Virus record (IMG/VR): IMGVR_UViG_3300007770_000053
Coordinates: 1 to 32,196 of that record
Direction: 5' to 3' (one strand)
From: a virus
DNA length: 32,196 nt
Positions 5,417 through 12,714 of the stretch are shown one piece after another. The translations under genes and the position numbers were made by a program. Under the pieces are notes generated by a model. The model saw only the letters and a list, made by a program, of their open reading frames with translations, made no database searches and had not been told where the DNA came from. Numbering within the stretch: position 1 is the stretch's first letter; each line of letters begins with the position of its first letter.

Positions 5417-6187
5417 TTATTGATGCACAGGTTTGGGAACTGTATCTAAAGCCTCTTTATCTTTTATTGGTGCTACAGGCTCTTCTTTTACAACTATTGT
5501 TTCCTTTACATCTTTATCTTTTATTGGTGCCACAGGTTCGTTTTTTACAACTATTGTTCCTTTTAATGCACGTACAATTGTTGCTGGACTACAACAAAAT
5601 GCTCTAGCCAATGCTCTTATAGAAAGTCTTGGGTTCTCTGCCCTGCGATCCTTAATGTCTTCAACTTGTTTCTTTGTGAATAGAGCCCCCCTACCAAATA
5701 TTGCACCACGTTCTTTGGCTCTTAATACTCCATCCCTAACTCGTTGTCTAATATTATCACCTTCCCATTCAGCTAAAGCAGCCAACATAGACATTACAAA
5801 TCTGCCAAGAGAATTATTGCAAATTAACCCTTCAGCAATAGATGAAAATCCCATTTTCTTTTCAATCAAAAATCCTATAATCTCGTGTAAAGCACGTGAT
5901 GACCTGGTTAATCTATCAAGTTTAGTAAATGCAATAATATTATCTTTTTTCATTTCATGCAATACATGAACTAATCCTGATCTGCTCCTATAATCATAGC
6001 CCCTTGCTGATCCATACTCAACACATATGATATTGCAACCATAGTTTACCAATTCATCATGTTGTGTTTTTAAAGATTTAAATTGGGTTCGTGTTGAAAC
6101 CCTGGCATACCCATAAACTAAAGACTTATTATTTTTTTTTTGCCCAACTATTTTTAGTATTCTATATTGTTCTTTAAAATTTTCCAT
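5417..6187 (-). CDS. Serine recombinase (resolvase/invertase family)
   Basis: The 256-residue enzyme catalyses site-specific DNA strand exchange. The catalytic domain spans about residues 20-160: YGYARVSTRTQ carries the nucleophilic Ser, and YDYRSRSGL and FTKLDRLTRSSRAL carry the conserved Arg, Asp and Leu motifs. LAEWEGDNIRQRVRDGVLRAKERG is the long dimer helix. A C-terminal helix-turn-helix (SIRALARAFCCSPATIVRAL) binds the site. The last 45 residues are unusual: two 19-residue repeats containing TIVVK[NE]EPVAPIKDK, encoded by a 57-bp DNA repeat. It could invert, resolve or integrate DNA; size and layout fit a resolvase/invertase rather than a large serine integrase. AGGGG lies 12 nt before the ATG. 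Confidence 0.9.
   Translation of the reverse strand: MENFKEQYRILKIVGQKKNNKSLVYGYARVSTRTQFKSLKTQHDELVNYGCNIICVEYGSARGYDYRSRSGLVHVLHEMKKDNIIAFTKLDRLTRSSRALHEIIGFLIEKKMGFSSIAEGLICNNSLGRFVMSMLAALAEWEGDNIRQRVRDGVLRAKERGAIFGRGALFTKKQVEDIKDRRAENPRLSIRALARAFCCSPATIVRALKGTIVVKNEPVAPIKDKDVKETIVVKEEPVAPIKDKEALDTVPKPVHQ
5457..5565. repeat. 57-bp tandem repeat in the recombinase 3' end
   Basis: Two adjacent copies with a 57-nt period (CTTTTATTGGTGC begins at 5461 and 5518) encode the 19-residue C-terminal repeats. The copies differ at a few bases. Confidence 0.85.
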
Positions 6188-6204
6188 TTTATATTACACC
6201 CCTA

Positions 6205-6417
6205 TTAAAATAATAACCATAATTTTATAAAATCGTTTAATGAATCAAAAACATCATAAAAATCATACATACATTTTATAACATTAATATTTAATCTAAT
6301 TCCAAAAAATTCCCCGTAGGATTTCATGGGGAAAAAGGTATCATAATCAATACAAGGTGTTTCAGTTATTGAATTCATTAAATTACAGCAATCAATACTT
6401 ATTCTAAATAAATCCAT
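6205..6417 (-). CDS. Unknown 70-residue protein
   Basis: Not recognised. It is rich in Phe, Tyr, Asp and Cys, and has no clear membrane span except a weak hydrophobic C-terminus (IKLWLLF). AGGGG lies 7 nt before the ATG at 6417. Its start overlaps the end of the upstream membrane-protein gene by 14 nt, indicating translational coupling. It lies directly upstream of the recombinase gene. Confidence 0.55.
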   Translation of the reverse strand: MDLFRISIDCCNLMNSITETPCIDYDTFFPMKSYGEFFGIRLNINVIKCMYDFYDVFDSLNDFIKLWLLF

Positions 6418-6778
6418 AACTTACCCCTATCATAACCATCATTATTAGAATCATTACAACACAACATATAACACATCCAATACCCAATATTGAAAATGAA
6501 TGATCGCTATGTTTTTTCTTGAATATCCCTTTAACATATAATATAGCAATCAATATTAAGGATTTTGAGAAACAAAAACACAATACAAGTGTTTTACATA
6601 CATAAAAACAAAAAAATATGATTGCCGTAAATGCATGAATTATCTTGTTTCCAATTCCCTCCTCCCTTATTAGTTTCAAAAACTCTAATTTACAATTTAC
6701 TAAAAATCTTAGCCGTTCATGTTCCATTCCAACAAGATTATCAACTTGTTTTTCTAAATGTCGTTTTCCATTATTCAT
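6404..6778 (-). CDS. Small membrane protein, possible holin
   Basis: The ATG at 6778 (MNNGKRHLEKQ) is chosen for the GGAG 6 nt upstream; the frame is open to 6820. The 124 residues begin with a soluble helix of about 45 residues. Two or three hydrophobic segments follow: HAFTAIIFFCFYVCKTLVLCFCF, SLILIAILYVKGIF and a long C-terminal span ending VMIGVSYGFI. Between the last two is a basic loop (KKKHSDH). Size and topology would suit a holin, but no endolysin was found beside it. It is unusually rich in Cys within the membrane segments. Confidence 0.55.
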   Translation of the reverse strand: MNNGKRHLEKQVDNLVGMEHERLRFLVNCKLEFLKLIREEGIGNKIIHAFTAIIFFCFYVCKTLVLCFCFSKSLILIAILYVKGIFKKKHSDHSFSILGIGCVICCVVMILIMMVMIGVSYGFI

Positions 6779-6868
6779 ACAAACTCCAAAAATAAACATT
6801 ATAAAACACTTATAACACACCTAATAAAAAAAACAAGCTATATCTTATTTATTTTTAATATATTTTAT

Positions 6869-7516
6869 TTATGATCCATTATTTTTCCAGCAGTTATTAA
6901 TATACTTGCACATATCACATCTAGCATCTTTTTTATCATGACCAGATGGGAGCGTGTTGAATTCAAGAATGAATTCAACCTTTTCCCTTAATCCCTGAAA
7001 AATATCTCTATCAAATTTTAAGTATTCATAATAATATTTTGATGTATTTTTATTTACGACTAATATTATACAATTGGCAATTTTAGACAATCCCATATAA
7101 GCTTGACATTGATGATCATAAAATCGCATTGCTGAATAAAAATCGAATTCTATTATTCTTTTAAATGATTCATCATCCACAATTCTGATTTCCACCAATA
7201 CTTTCGTATTGTCATGAAACGTCATAACAACATCAGCTGTGCCTTTTATAATATCGTTTTGATACTCTATTTGATATTTTATGTCTTTAATAACTTTATT
7301 TTTAACCAATGAATCGATTTTATTAACAGCTGCTTTTTTATAAGTTGTGTCAATAGCATCTAAAATGGGCCTATCTTGATTTCTATACTCAAGCCATACA
7401 AATCTAATACAACTATGCGCAATTATACTTGCCCCCATATAATCCCTGTCTTGATGAAGGGGTGCAATTGCTTTCATTTTTTCCATAGATAAATTAATGT
7501 TTTTTTTAATAGACAT
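6869..7516 (-). CDS. Degenerate RecB/Cas4-like nuclease paralogue
   Basis: This is the PD-(D/E)XK family copy nearer the recombinase. The ATG at 7516 is chosen because GAGGAG lies about 10 nt upstream. It matches the neighbour at 7597 along its length but has lost key parts. The GxxxE segment (GKMYEDVVANE in the neighbour) is deleted. The ExK motif has become ExR (VEIRIVD instead of IEIKTMN). The Asp motif (GTADVVM) remains. The four Cys expected for an iron-sulphur cluster are kept: one in SCIRFVWLEY and three in CDMCKYINNC. It is therefore probably catalytically dead but folded. It could act as a DNA-binding partner, an inhibitor or a decaying copy. Confidence 0.8.
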   Translation of the reverse strand: MSIKKNINLSMEKMKAIAPLHQDRDYMGASIIAHSCIRFVWLEYRNQDRPILDAIDTTYKKAAVNKIDSLVKNKVIKDIKYQIEYQNDIIKGTADVVMTFHDNTKVLVEIRIVDDESFKRIIEFDFYSAMRFYDHQCQAYMGLSKIANCIILVVNKNTSKYYYEYLKFDRDIFQGLREKVEFILEFNTLPSGHDKKDARCDMCKYINNCWKNNGS

Positions 7517-7596
7517 TTGCTTTTTACTCCTCATTTAAACTCAAGTATTATAAAACATTTATAACACACCTAATAAAAAAAACAAGCTATATCTTA

Positions 7597-8307
7597 TTAA
7601 TTTTTAATATATTTTAATGATGATCCATTATTTCCCCAGCAATCATCAACATACTTGCACATATTACATCTAAAATATTTGTTAGTTCCAATTGTATGAC
7701 CAAATGGGGCTGATTTTCTATTAATAACAAATTTAGCTTTTTCTATTAATCCATGAAAAACTTGTTTGTTAAATATTAAGCGTTCATGATAATATTGTGA
7801 TGTATTTTTATTCACTACCAATACTAAACAATTGGGAATTTTAGACAATCCCATATAAGCTTGACATTGATTAAAATAAATTTGCATTGCTGAAAAAATA
7901 TTGCTTTTTATTAAATTTTTAAATGATGCATCATTCATAGTTTTAATTTCTATTAATATTTTCTTATTGTCATTAAACGTCATAACTGCATCAGCTGTGC
8001 CTTTTATAATATCGTTTTGATACTCTATTTGATATTTTATGTCTTTAATAACTTTATTTTTAACCAATAAATTAATTTCATTAGCAACTACATCTTCATA
8101 CATCTTGCCAATAGAAAATATTCTATTAGTTTTTGCATCTAAAATGGTATCATCTTGATTATTATACTCAAGCCATATAAATCTACAACAATGATGCCCA
8201 ATTATACTTGCCCCTAAATAATTCCTAGCTCGACTAACAAATGTAGCTGCATTTATTTTTTCAATAAATAAATCAATGTTTTTTTTAAGAGACATCTGCT
8301 TTTGCAT
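7597..8307 (-). CDS. RecB/Cas4-like exonuclease (PD-(D/E)XK, Fe-S cluster)
   Basis: The 236-residue protein carries the PD-(D/E)XK nuclease core. GKMYEDVVANE (about residue 68) is the GxxxE motif. GTADAVMTF supplies the Asp, ILIEIKTM the Glu and Lys, and NQCQAYMGL is the QxxxY-like motif. One N-terminal Cys pair (HHCCRFIWLEY) and C-x2-C-x5-C near the end (CNMCKYVDDC) form the 4-Cys iron-sulphur pattern of Cas4/AddB-type nucleases. Such phage enzymes resect DNA ends for recombination. ATGs at 8307 or 8295 are both possible, and neither has a clear ribosome site. The gene overlaps the end of the Sak4-like gene, so translation is probably coupled. Confidence 0.85.
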   Translation of the reverse strand: MQKQMSLKKNIDLFIEKINAATFVSRARNYLGASIIGHHCCRFIWLEYNNQDDTILDAKTNRIFSIGKMYEDVVANEINLLVKNKVIKDIKYQIEYQNDIIKGTADAVMTFNDNKKILIEIKTMNDASFKNLIKSNIFSAMQIYFNQCQAYMGLSKIPNCLVLVVNKNTSQYYHERLIFNKQVFHGLIEKAKFVINRKSAPFGHTIGTNKYFRCNMCKYVDDCWGNNGSSLKYIKN

Positions 8308-9088
8308 TTTTTATTTTTTTTATATCTGCTTTTGCAGTTTTTATTTCTTTTGTATCATAGAATTTATGAATCATAGAAAATAAGTTTTCAGCTGATAACG
8401 TAATATTCTTTGTATCTTCTAGACTATACACATTCTTAACATCCTTATACCTTAAACTTCCAAATTCTAAAGTCCTGCCCATTTCAACATTATTGTTTAA
8501 TCTGCTATTTGAACTGTTTAAATTTTTATACGATAATTTTACATAAGCAACAATGCTACACCAACTCGTAAACACAGAAGCAGTAGTATATAACATAGCT
8601 GGGACTATTTGATGATATGGAGCCCCATCTATTGGACTAATTTCGCTTTCTTTACAATGGGATAATAGTACAATATTCATATTTCTTTTATATAATAATC
8701 TTTCTAATTCACAACGCAGCATTTCCATCATTAATGTTAGCTGACTAGCCCCACGATTATAATGACTATATATATCCCTGACCCCTACAGCCTTACATGC
8801 TTCAGATTTTCCAAACATTTCTAATTTACTTATAGTATCTATAACAATAGTCTTATAATTATGTTTATCTTCTATTAATGATTTTACAAATTCAATAGTT
8901 TTCCATAAAGATCTAGATGAAAATCTAGACACATTCAAGTGGTTTATATTATCTTCGACATTAACAAAAACAGGAGTTGGGAATTTGCTAGCAAAATAAC
9001 TTTTGCCAACTCCATTGTTCCCAAAAATAAATATTTTTATTGGTATTTTAGCTATACCAGCTTCTATGTTTTTTATTGTTGATTTCAT
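8285..9088 (-). CDS. Sak4-like RecA-fold ATPase (AAA_24)
   Basis: Phage nucleotide-binding protein of 267 residues. The Walker A motif is FGNNGVGKS (residues 22-30), the Walker B motif is TIVIDTIS (about 81-88), and a later sensor-like strand reads MNIVLLSHCKE. FPTPVFVNVED after Walker A is typical of AAA_24/Sak4 proteins, which promote single-strand annealing or strand exchange together with an SSB. The C-terminus holds a small repeat (KTAKAD, KNAKAD) encoded by an imperfect DNA repeat of about 30 bp that also supplies the start codon of the next gene. AGGA lies 11 nt before the ATG. It sits between a possible replication protein and the nuclease pair, forming a recombination operon. Confidence 0.85.
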   Translation of the reverse strand: MKSTIKNIEAGIAKIPIKIFIFGNNGVGKSYFASKFPTPVFVNVEDNINHLNVSRFSSRSLWKTIEFVKSLIEDKHNYKTIVIDTISKLEMFGKSEACKAVGVRDIYSHYNRGASQLTLMMEMLRCELERLLYKRNMNIVLLSHCKESEISPIDGAPYHQIVPAMLYTTASVFTSWCSIVAYVKLSYKNLNSSNSRLNNNVEMGRTLEFGSLRYKDVKNVYSLEDTKNITLSAENLFSMIHKFYDTKEIKTAKADIKKIKNAKADVS

Positions 9089-9094
9089 AATAAA

Positions 9095-10327
9095 TTATCC
9101 TGTTAACAGTTCTATTTCAACAGACCCCTTTGCTCTATCAATAGTTTTTATTTTTTTATGTTTAACTAAATAATCAATAGATGTCATTATTTCATCTAAT
9201 GTATGTGGCCTCATAAATCTTTTTACGTTTCTTAATGTTATAGAATTATCACTTAGCCTGTGTTTTTTAAATTTTATCATTTCAATTATTTTAGATAATG
9301 TTGCACTCGCATTTTTATTTATTTTATCTAATTTAAGGTTTTTTAATACATTGTTTTCTAAATTTCTCAACGACAAAAGAATTATGCTTAATGACCAATC
9401 TACCCCATATTTTGTTATTATTCCATTATTAGAAGTTAAATAAGATAGTCGAACTGCATATTTTAAGTAATCAGTAATTATTTTTTTACTGTTTACACAT
9501 ACGTTAGCCGTATCACTTAATAAATATTTACTAAATTTATCCAATTGTCTTTTAGCACCTGAATTGAATATATAATTATTTATATATTTTTTATTCAATA
9601 TCTCGCGAACACTAACAATGTTGTCATTAATCAATTCTGGAGCTGCTTCTAAATCATATGGAATATTATTTTTTTTTTCTATGTCCTTAAAATATAAAAA
9701 ACTACTAAATGTAGAATTCCCCATATCATCAATTGTTAAAACATCATCAGTTACAGCACTAAACCATATTAAAGAAATATTGTGACTATGGTTTACTCCA
9801 AATTTATCATCAGGAACATATTTATTTACAGCATAATGTCTAGAAGACTGAAATAGCTCGCATAACTCGTTTTTAACTAAATGAAAACTATGCTTCCCAT
9901 GTGTGTTCGAAGATTTGTTGCTATAAAAAACATTAAAGTAATTTCCATTATTTTTAATTAACATACGATGTAATAATGAAACAGATTTAATTTGCCCCCT
10001 ATGTATATCTGGCATCCCAAAAAAAGTAAGAACAGCATACATTGTTTTATAATATTGTTCTGAACTGAAAAAATCTTTAGAGATACAATGAGAAAAAATA
10101 TTAGTATTTATTAAAAAATTATTGTTAACATTAAATAAATACCCAACAAGATTAATACAAAACATTAATCTTACTTCGCTAATAGCAGGCCCACAACATT
10201 TAATAAATTGTTTATTCACCCAATCAATTACTTTAAATTTAGATGTATTTAAAATTGATTTTATAGACCATCCCCATTCTTCTAGATTTTTGTTTTTTAA
10301 AATTTCATACAGTCCATGTTCATTCAT
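9095..10327 (-). CDS. Putative replication protein, distant DUF3987-like
   Basis: 410 residues from the ATG at 10327, which lies 1 nt after the upstream stop. A longer frame to 10366 would overlap that gene. I see no Walker A motif. Three features recall the C-terminal half of phage/plasmid DUF3987-type primase-helicases. These are NHSHNISLIWFSAVTDDVL followed by FSSFLYF, a long helical region, and a C-terminal winged-helix-like end (HTLDEIMTSIDYLVKHKKIKTIDRA). The resemblance is weak. Position directly upstream of the Sak4-like ATPase supports a DNA-metabolism role. An alternative is an unrelated DNA-binding protein. Confidence 0.45.
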   Translation of the reverse strand: MNEHGLYEILKNKNLEEWGWSIKSILNTSKFKVIDWVNKQFIKCCGPAISEVRLMFCINLVGYLFNVNNNFLINTNIFSHCISKDFFSSEQYYKTMYAVLTFFGMPDIHRGQIKSVSLLHRMLIKNNGNYFNVFYSNKSSNTHGKHSFHLVKNELCELFQSSRHYAVNKYVPDDKFGVNHSHNISLIWFSAVTDDVLTIDDMGNSTFSSFLYFKDIEKKNNIPYDLEAAPELINDNIVSVREILNKKYINNYIFNSGAKRQLDKFSKYLLSDTANVCVNSKKIITDYLKYAVRLSYLTSNNGIITKYGVDWSLSIILLSLRNLENNVLKNLKLDKINKNASATLSKIIEMIKFKKHRLSDNSITLRNVKRFMRPHTLDEIMTSIDYLVKHKKIKTIDRAKGSVEIELLTG

Positions 10328-10328
10328 A

Positions 10329-12041
10329 TTAAAACTCTTTTGCAGCAAATATCCCCAATGCCCCAAGTACTAAATCATTAACATCCTTTTCTGTTGGCAC
10401 CATTAAATTACCTATAATTTTAATAAACGAATCTTCAGGCAATTCCATGATGTTACTTAATGCTTTTAGTTTATAATTGCTTAACGTTTTTATTCTTTTA
10501 ATTGATTTATATAAAAAATTGTTGATTTTCATTATTATAGATTTTTTGCTATCACTATCTGTAGTCTTTAAATATTCAATCATCTTTATGAGCCCCTCTT
10601 GCAAATAATCTCCAGTTATTATTCCAGTTATCATAGATGTCATGATAAACAAAATAAACAATGCAGCCTCATTCTCAATAAATCCAAATTCTATTGCTTG
10701 TTCATAAGCTAAAAATCCTACCCCTTGGGATAAAAACATTGTTACAAGATAACTTAAAACCACTGTTACCATGCGAATATTTTTATTTAGACTATTTAGC
10801 TTTTGGGTTAATGGTAAAATACTACCAGTTTTATAATTATGAGCAAATTTAATTGCATTTGATAGTTTTTTTGCAAATTTTGCACTATGCACAATTGTTA
10901 AAAATGAAGCAATGCCATGATATAAAACCGTACCTACAATTGTTGAATCATGGTTTTCTAGTATTTTATTCGATACAGCATACCCAATAAAAGCATTAGG
11001 GACTACAGATAACAACCCAAATATATATGCCATTTTCCTAATTCTTAAATTAGTTTTCATTAATTTATTGGTTATAGGGCTTAATTTTAGATTAGAGTTA
11101 ATTGCTGAATATAATAATGATAATATAATTAATTCTTTGTTTTTTAAAACATTAATACCAGAGATGTCTATAAATGTTTTATTTATTTTTTCTAATTGTT
11201 TAGCATCCATATTCATCAAGCCGCACATACTTTTGCGAATTGCGTTTATTATATGTTTTAGATATTTTTGTCTTATAATAGCTTCTTTTCTATTTACAGA
11301 ATAATAAGCCTTAATTAATTTATGACTTTTTTCACTTAATGTTCCTAATCCTGTCCCCAAAGCATATAACGGGAATACACCCCATTTTTCTAGATCACTT
11401 GTTTCTTCTCCAGGACCACCTGCTATTTCACTAAACAATGCAAATGATTCAGCCAATTCTCCAAAAACTATAGCTATAGCTGTTCCAGCTATTGTTACCT
11501 TATATATACAATTTATTTTTTGTCTAAATTGTTTTTTACTTAAAATTAATTTAACTAATTCTGTAATTTCTTCTTTTAGCTTCATGCTCATGGGAACAGA
11601 TAACAATACAGCTGTCGGAATTCCTAATCCCATTCCTGTAGCAACACTGTTCAAATGATATAGACCATCTATATTTGCATTGTTAATAAATAATAACGAA
11701 GTTACATATGCTTGAACAATGCCCCCTAGAAAAAAACATGCATTTTTAAAATTAAATAAATTCTGATTTTCAGAAATATTTAATTCTTGCAATTCAGTTA
11801 ATCCTTTCAATAAAGGAATCAATACTTCTATATCATGGCTTTCATGCTGCTCAATAATTGCTTCGCTTCCAGTGGATTGTAATATTAGTGGTTCTAATAA
11901 TTCATCGTTTATTGGTTGTGAAGTATTTTGTTTTTCAGTAATTTCAACCTTTTTTTGTTTCATTGGAAATGCTGCCACAGGATAAAAAAATAATCCCATA
12001 CAAATAATTATGCTTATAGCCTTATTTAAATGGACAAACAT
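10329..12041 (-). CDS. Large multi-span membrane protein of unknown function
   Basis: The start at 12041 (MFVHLNKAISIIICMGLFFYP) is preferred: it gives a proper signal peptide ending near VAAFP and has AAGG upstream. A GTG start at 12089 would add 16 residues and overlap the previous gene by 68 nt. The 570 residues contain roughly eight to ten hydrophobic segments, for example FFLGGIVQAYVTSLLF, VTIAGTAIAIVFGELAESFALF and VTVVLSYLVTMFLSQGVGFLAYEQ. An internal duplication is suggested, with two halves each carrying Gly/Ala-rich spans separated by basic helices. It lies after the ejection-protein genes. It could form a DNA-delivery channel or be a host-membrane factor; neither is shown. Confidence 0.6.
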   Translation of the reverse strand: MFVHLNKAISIIICMGLFFYPVAAFPMKQKKVEITEKQNTSQPINDELLEPLILQSTGSEAIIEQHESHDIEVLIPLLKGLTELQELNISENQNLFNFKNACFFLGGIVQAYVTSLLFINNANIDGLYHLNSVATGMGLGIPTAVLLSVPMSMKLKEEITELVKLILSKKQFRQKINCIYKVTIAGTAIAIVFGELAESFALFSEIAGGPGEETSDLEKWGVFPLYALGTGLGTLSEKSHKLIKAYYSVNRKEAIIRQKYLKHIINAIRKSMCGLMNMDAKQLEKINKTFIDISGINVLKNKELIILSLLYSAINSNLKLSPITNKLMKTNLRIRKMAYIFGLLSVVPNAFIGYAVSNKILENHDSTIVGTVLYHGIASFLTIVHSAKFAKKLSNAIKFAHNYKTGSILPLTQKLNSLNKNIRMVTVVLSYLVTMFLSQGVGFLAYEQAIEFGFIENEAALFILFIMTSMITGIITGDYLQEGLIKMIEYLKTTDSDSKKSIIMKINNFLYKSIKRIKTLSNYKLKALSNIMELPEDSFIKIIGNLMVPTEKDVNDLVLGALGIFAAKEF

Positions 12042-12714
12042 TTGTAGTTGCCTTGTTAGATTTTGGATTATAAAAATTAGCAATTGCACCAGTTATTGCC
12101 TTGGGGCTAGCAATTGCATCAGACTTATTCATATAAACATTTGCATCAAAAAAAAATAATATGGAATTTCTTCCATTCATTGATCCTTGTTTTTTTGATT
12201 GTTCCATATTTAAAATTTTAATTCTAAATTCAGCTGTTATACTTTCTAATCTATATGAACAGTTTAATGTAAACCCATCATTTATTTTAGTTTTAGAAAA
12301 ACTAGAATACAAGGTAATTAAAACACATTTTTTTTTACTCTCCTTAGGCCCTTCAACATATAATCCGTTTATTTCCTCATAAGGATATTCTTGTGATTTT
12401 TTTAAAAAAAGATCAACGTTGATGTCTCTAGCACCTTTCGGGTTACCACTTTTCATTATAATTATTTTGGGATTAACAAAATTGATAAAAAAAACACTAG
12501 AACCATTTTTTTTATCCAAAGAATATCCACTCCCACTAATAATACAACAATGTTTATTATGAGGATACAGTTTTGCATTAATATCAAAAAAATAATTCAT
12601 AGACTCTAATGATGCATTATGTAAACATTTGGCATATTCAGTTGATGATGCGCCTGATTTTATCAAGTCCATTTCATATGCTATCATGTGCTCTAAATAA
12701 CAATAATTACTCAT
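12022..12714 (-). CDS. Unknown 230-residue protein at the end of the virion operon
   Basis: Not recognised. The ATG at 12714 overlaps the stop region of the 686-residue gene by 8 nt, so translation is coupled to it. There is no signal peptide or membrane span. The middle (residues 50-170) alternates predicted beta strands (CCIISGSGYSL, SVFFINFVNPKIIIMK, CVLITLYSSF), which suggests a beta-sandwich or barrel. A minor virion component or an accessory to the following membrane protein is possible. Confidence 0.55.
   Translation of the reverse strand: MSNYCYLEHMIAYEMDLIKSGASSTEYAKCLHNASLESMNYFFDINAKLYPHNKHCCIISGSGYSLDKKNGSSVFFINFVNPKIIIMKSGNPKGARDINVDLFLKKSQEYPYEEINGLYVEGPKESKKKCVLITLYSSFSKTKINDGFTLNCSYRLESITAEFRIKILNMEQSKKQGSMNGRNSILFFFDANVYMNKSDAIASPKAITGAIANFYNPKSNKATTNVCPFK

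Larger units (their letters stand above)
6795..8307. repeat. Tandem duplication of a roughly 750-bp nuclease gene unit
   Basis: The intergenic sequence after the first nuclease gene (about 6795-6870) is repeated after the second (about 7547-7620) with few differences. Both contain TATAACACACCTAAT followed by an A run and CAAGCTATATCTTATT. Because the coding parts are also paralogous, the whole unit including its downstream spacer was duplicated. Confidence 0.85.

Noticed and set aside
5433-5969. Plus-strand frame of about 178 residues over the recombinase
   Set aside because: It is antisense to a clear serine recombinase, and its Ser/Leu-rich composition reflects the opposite strand.
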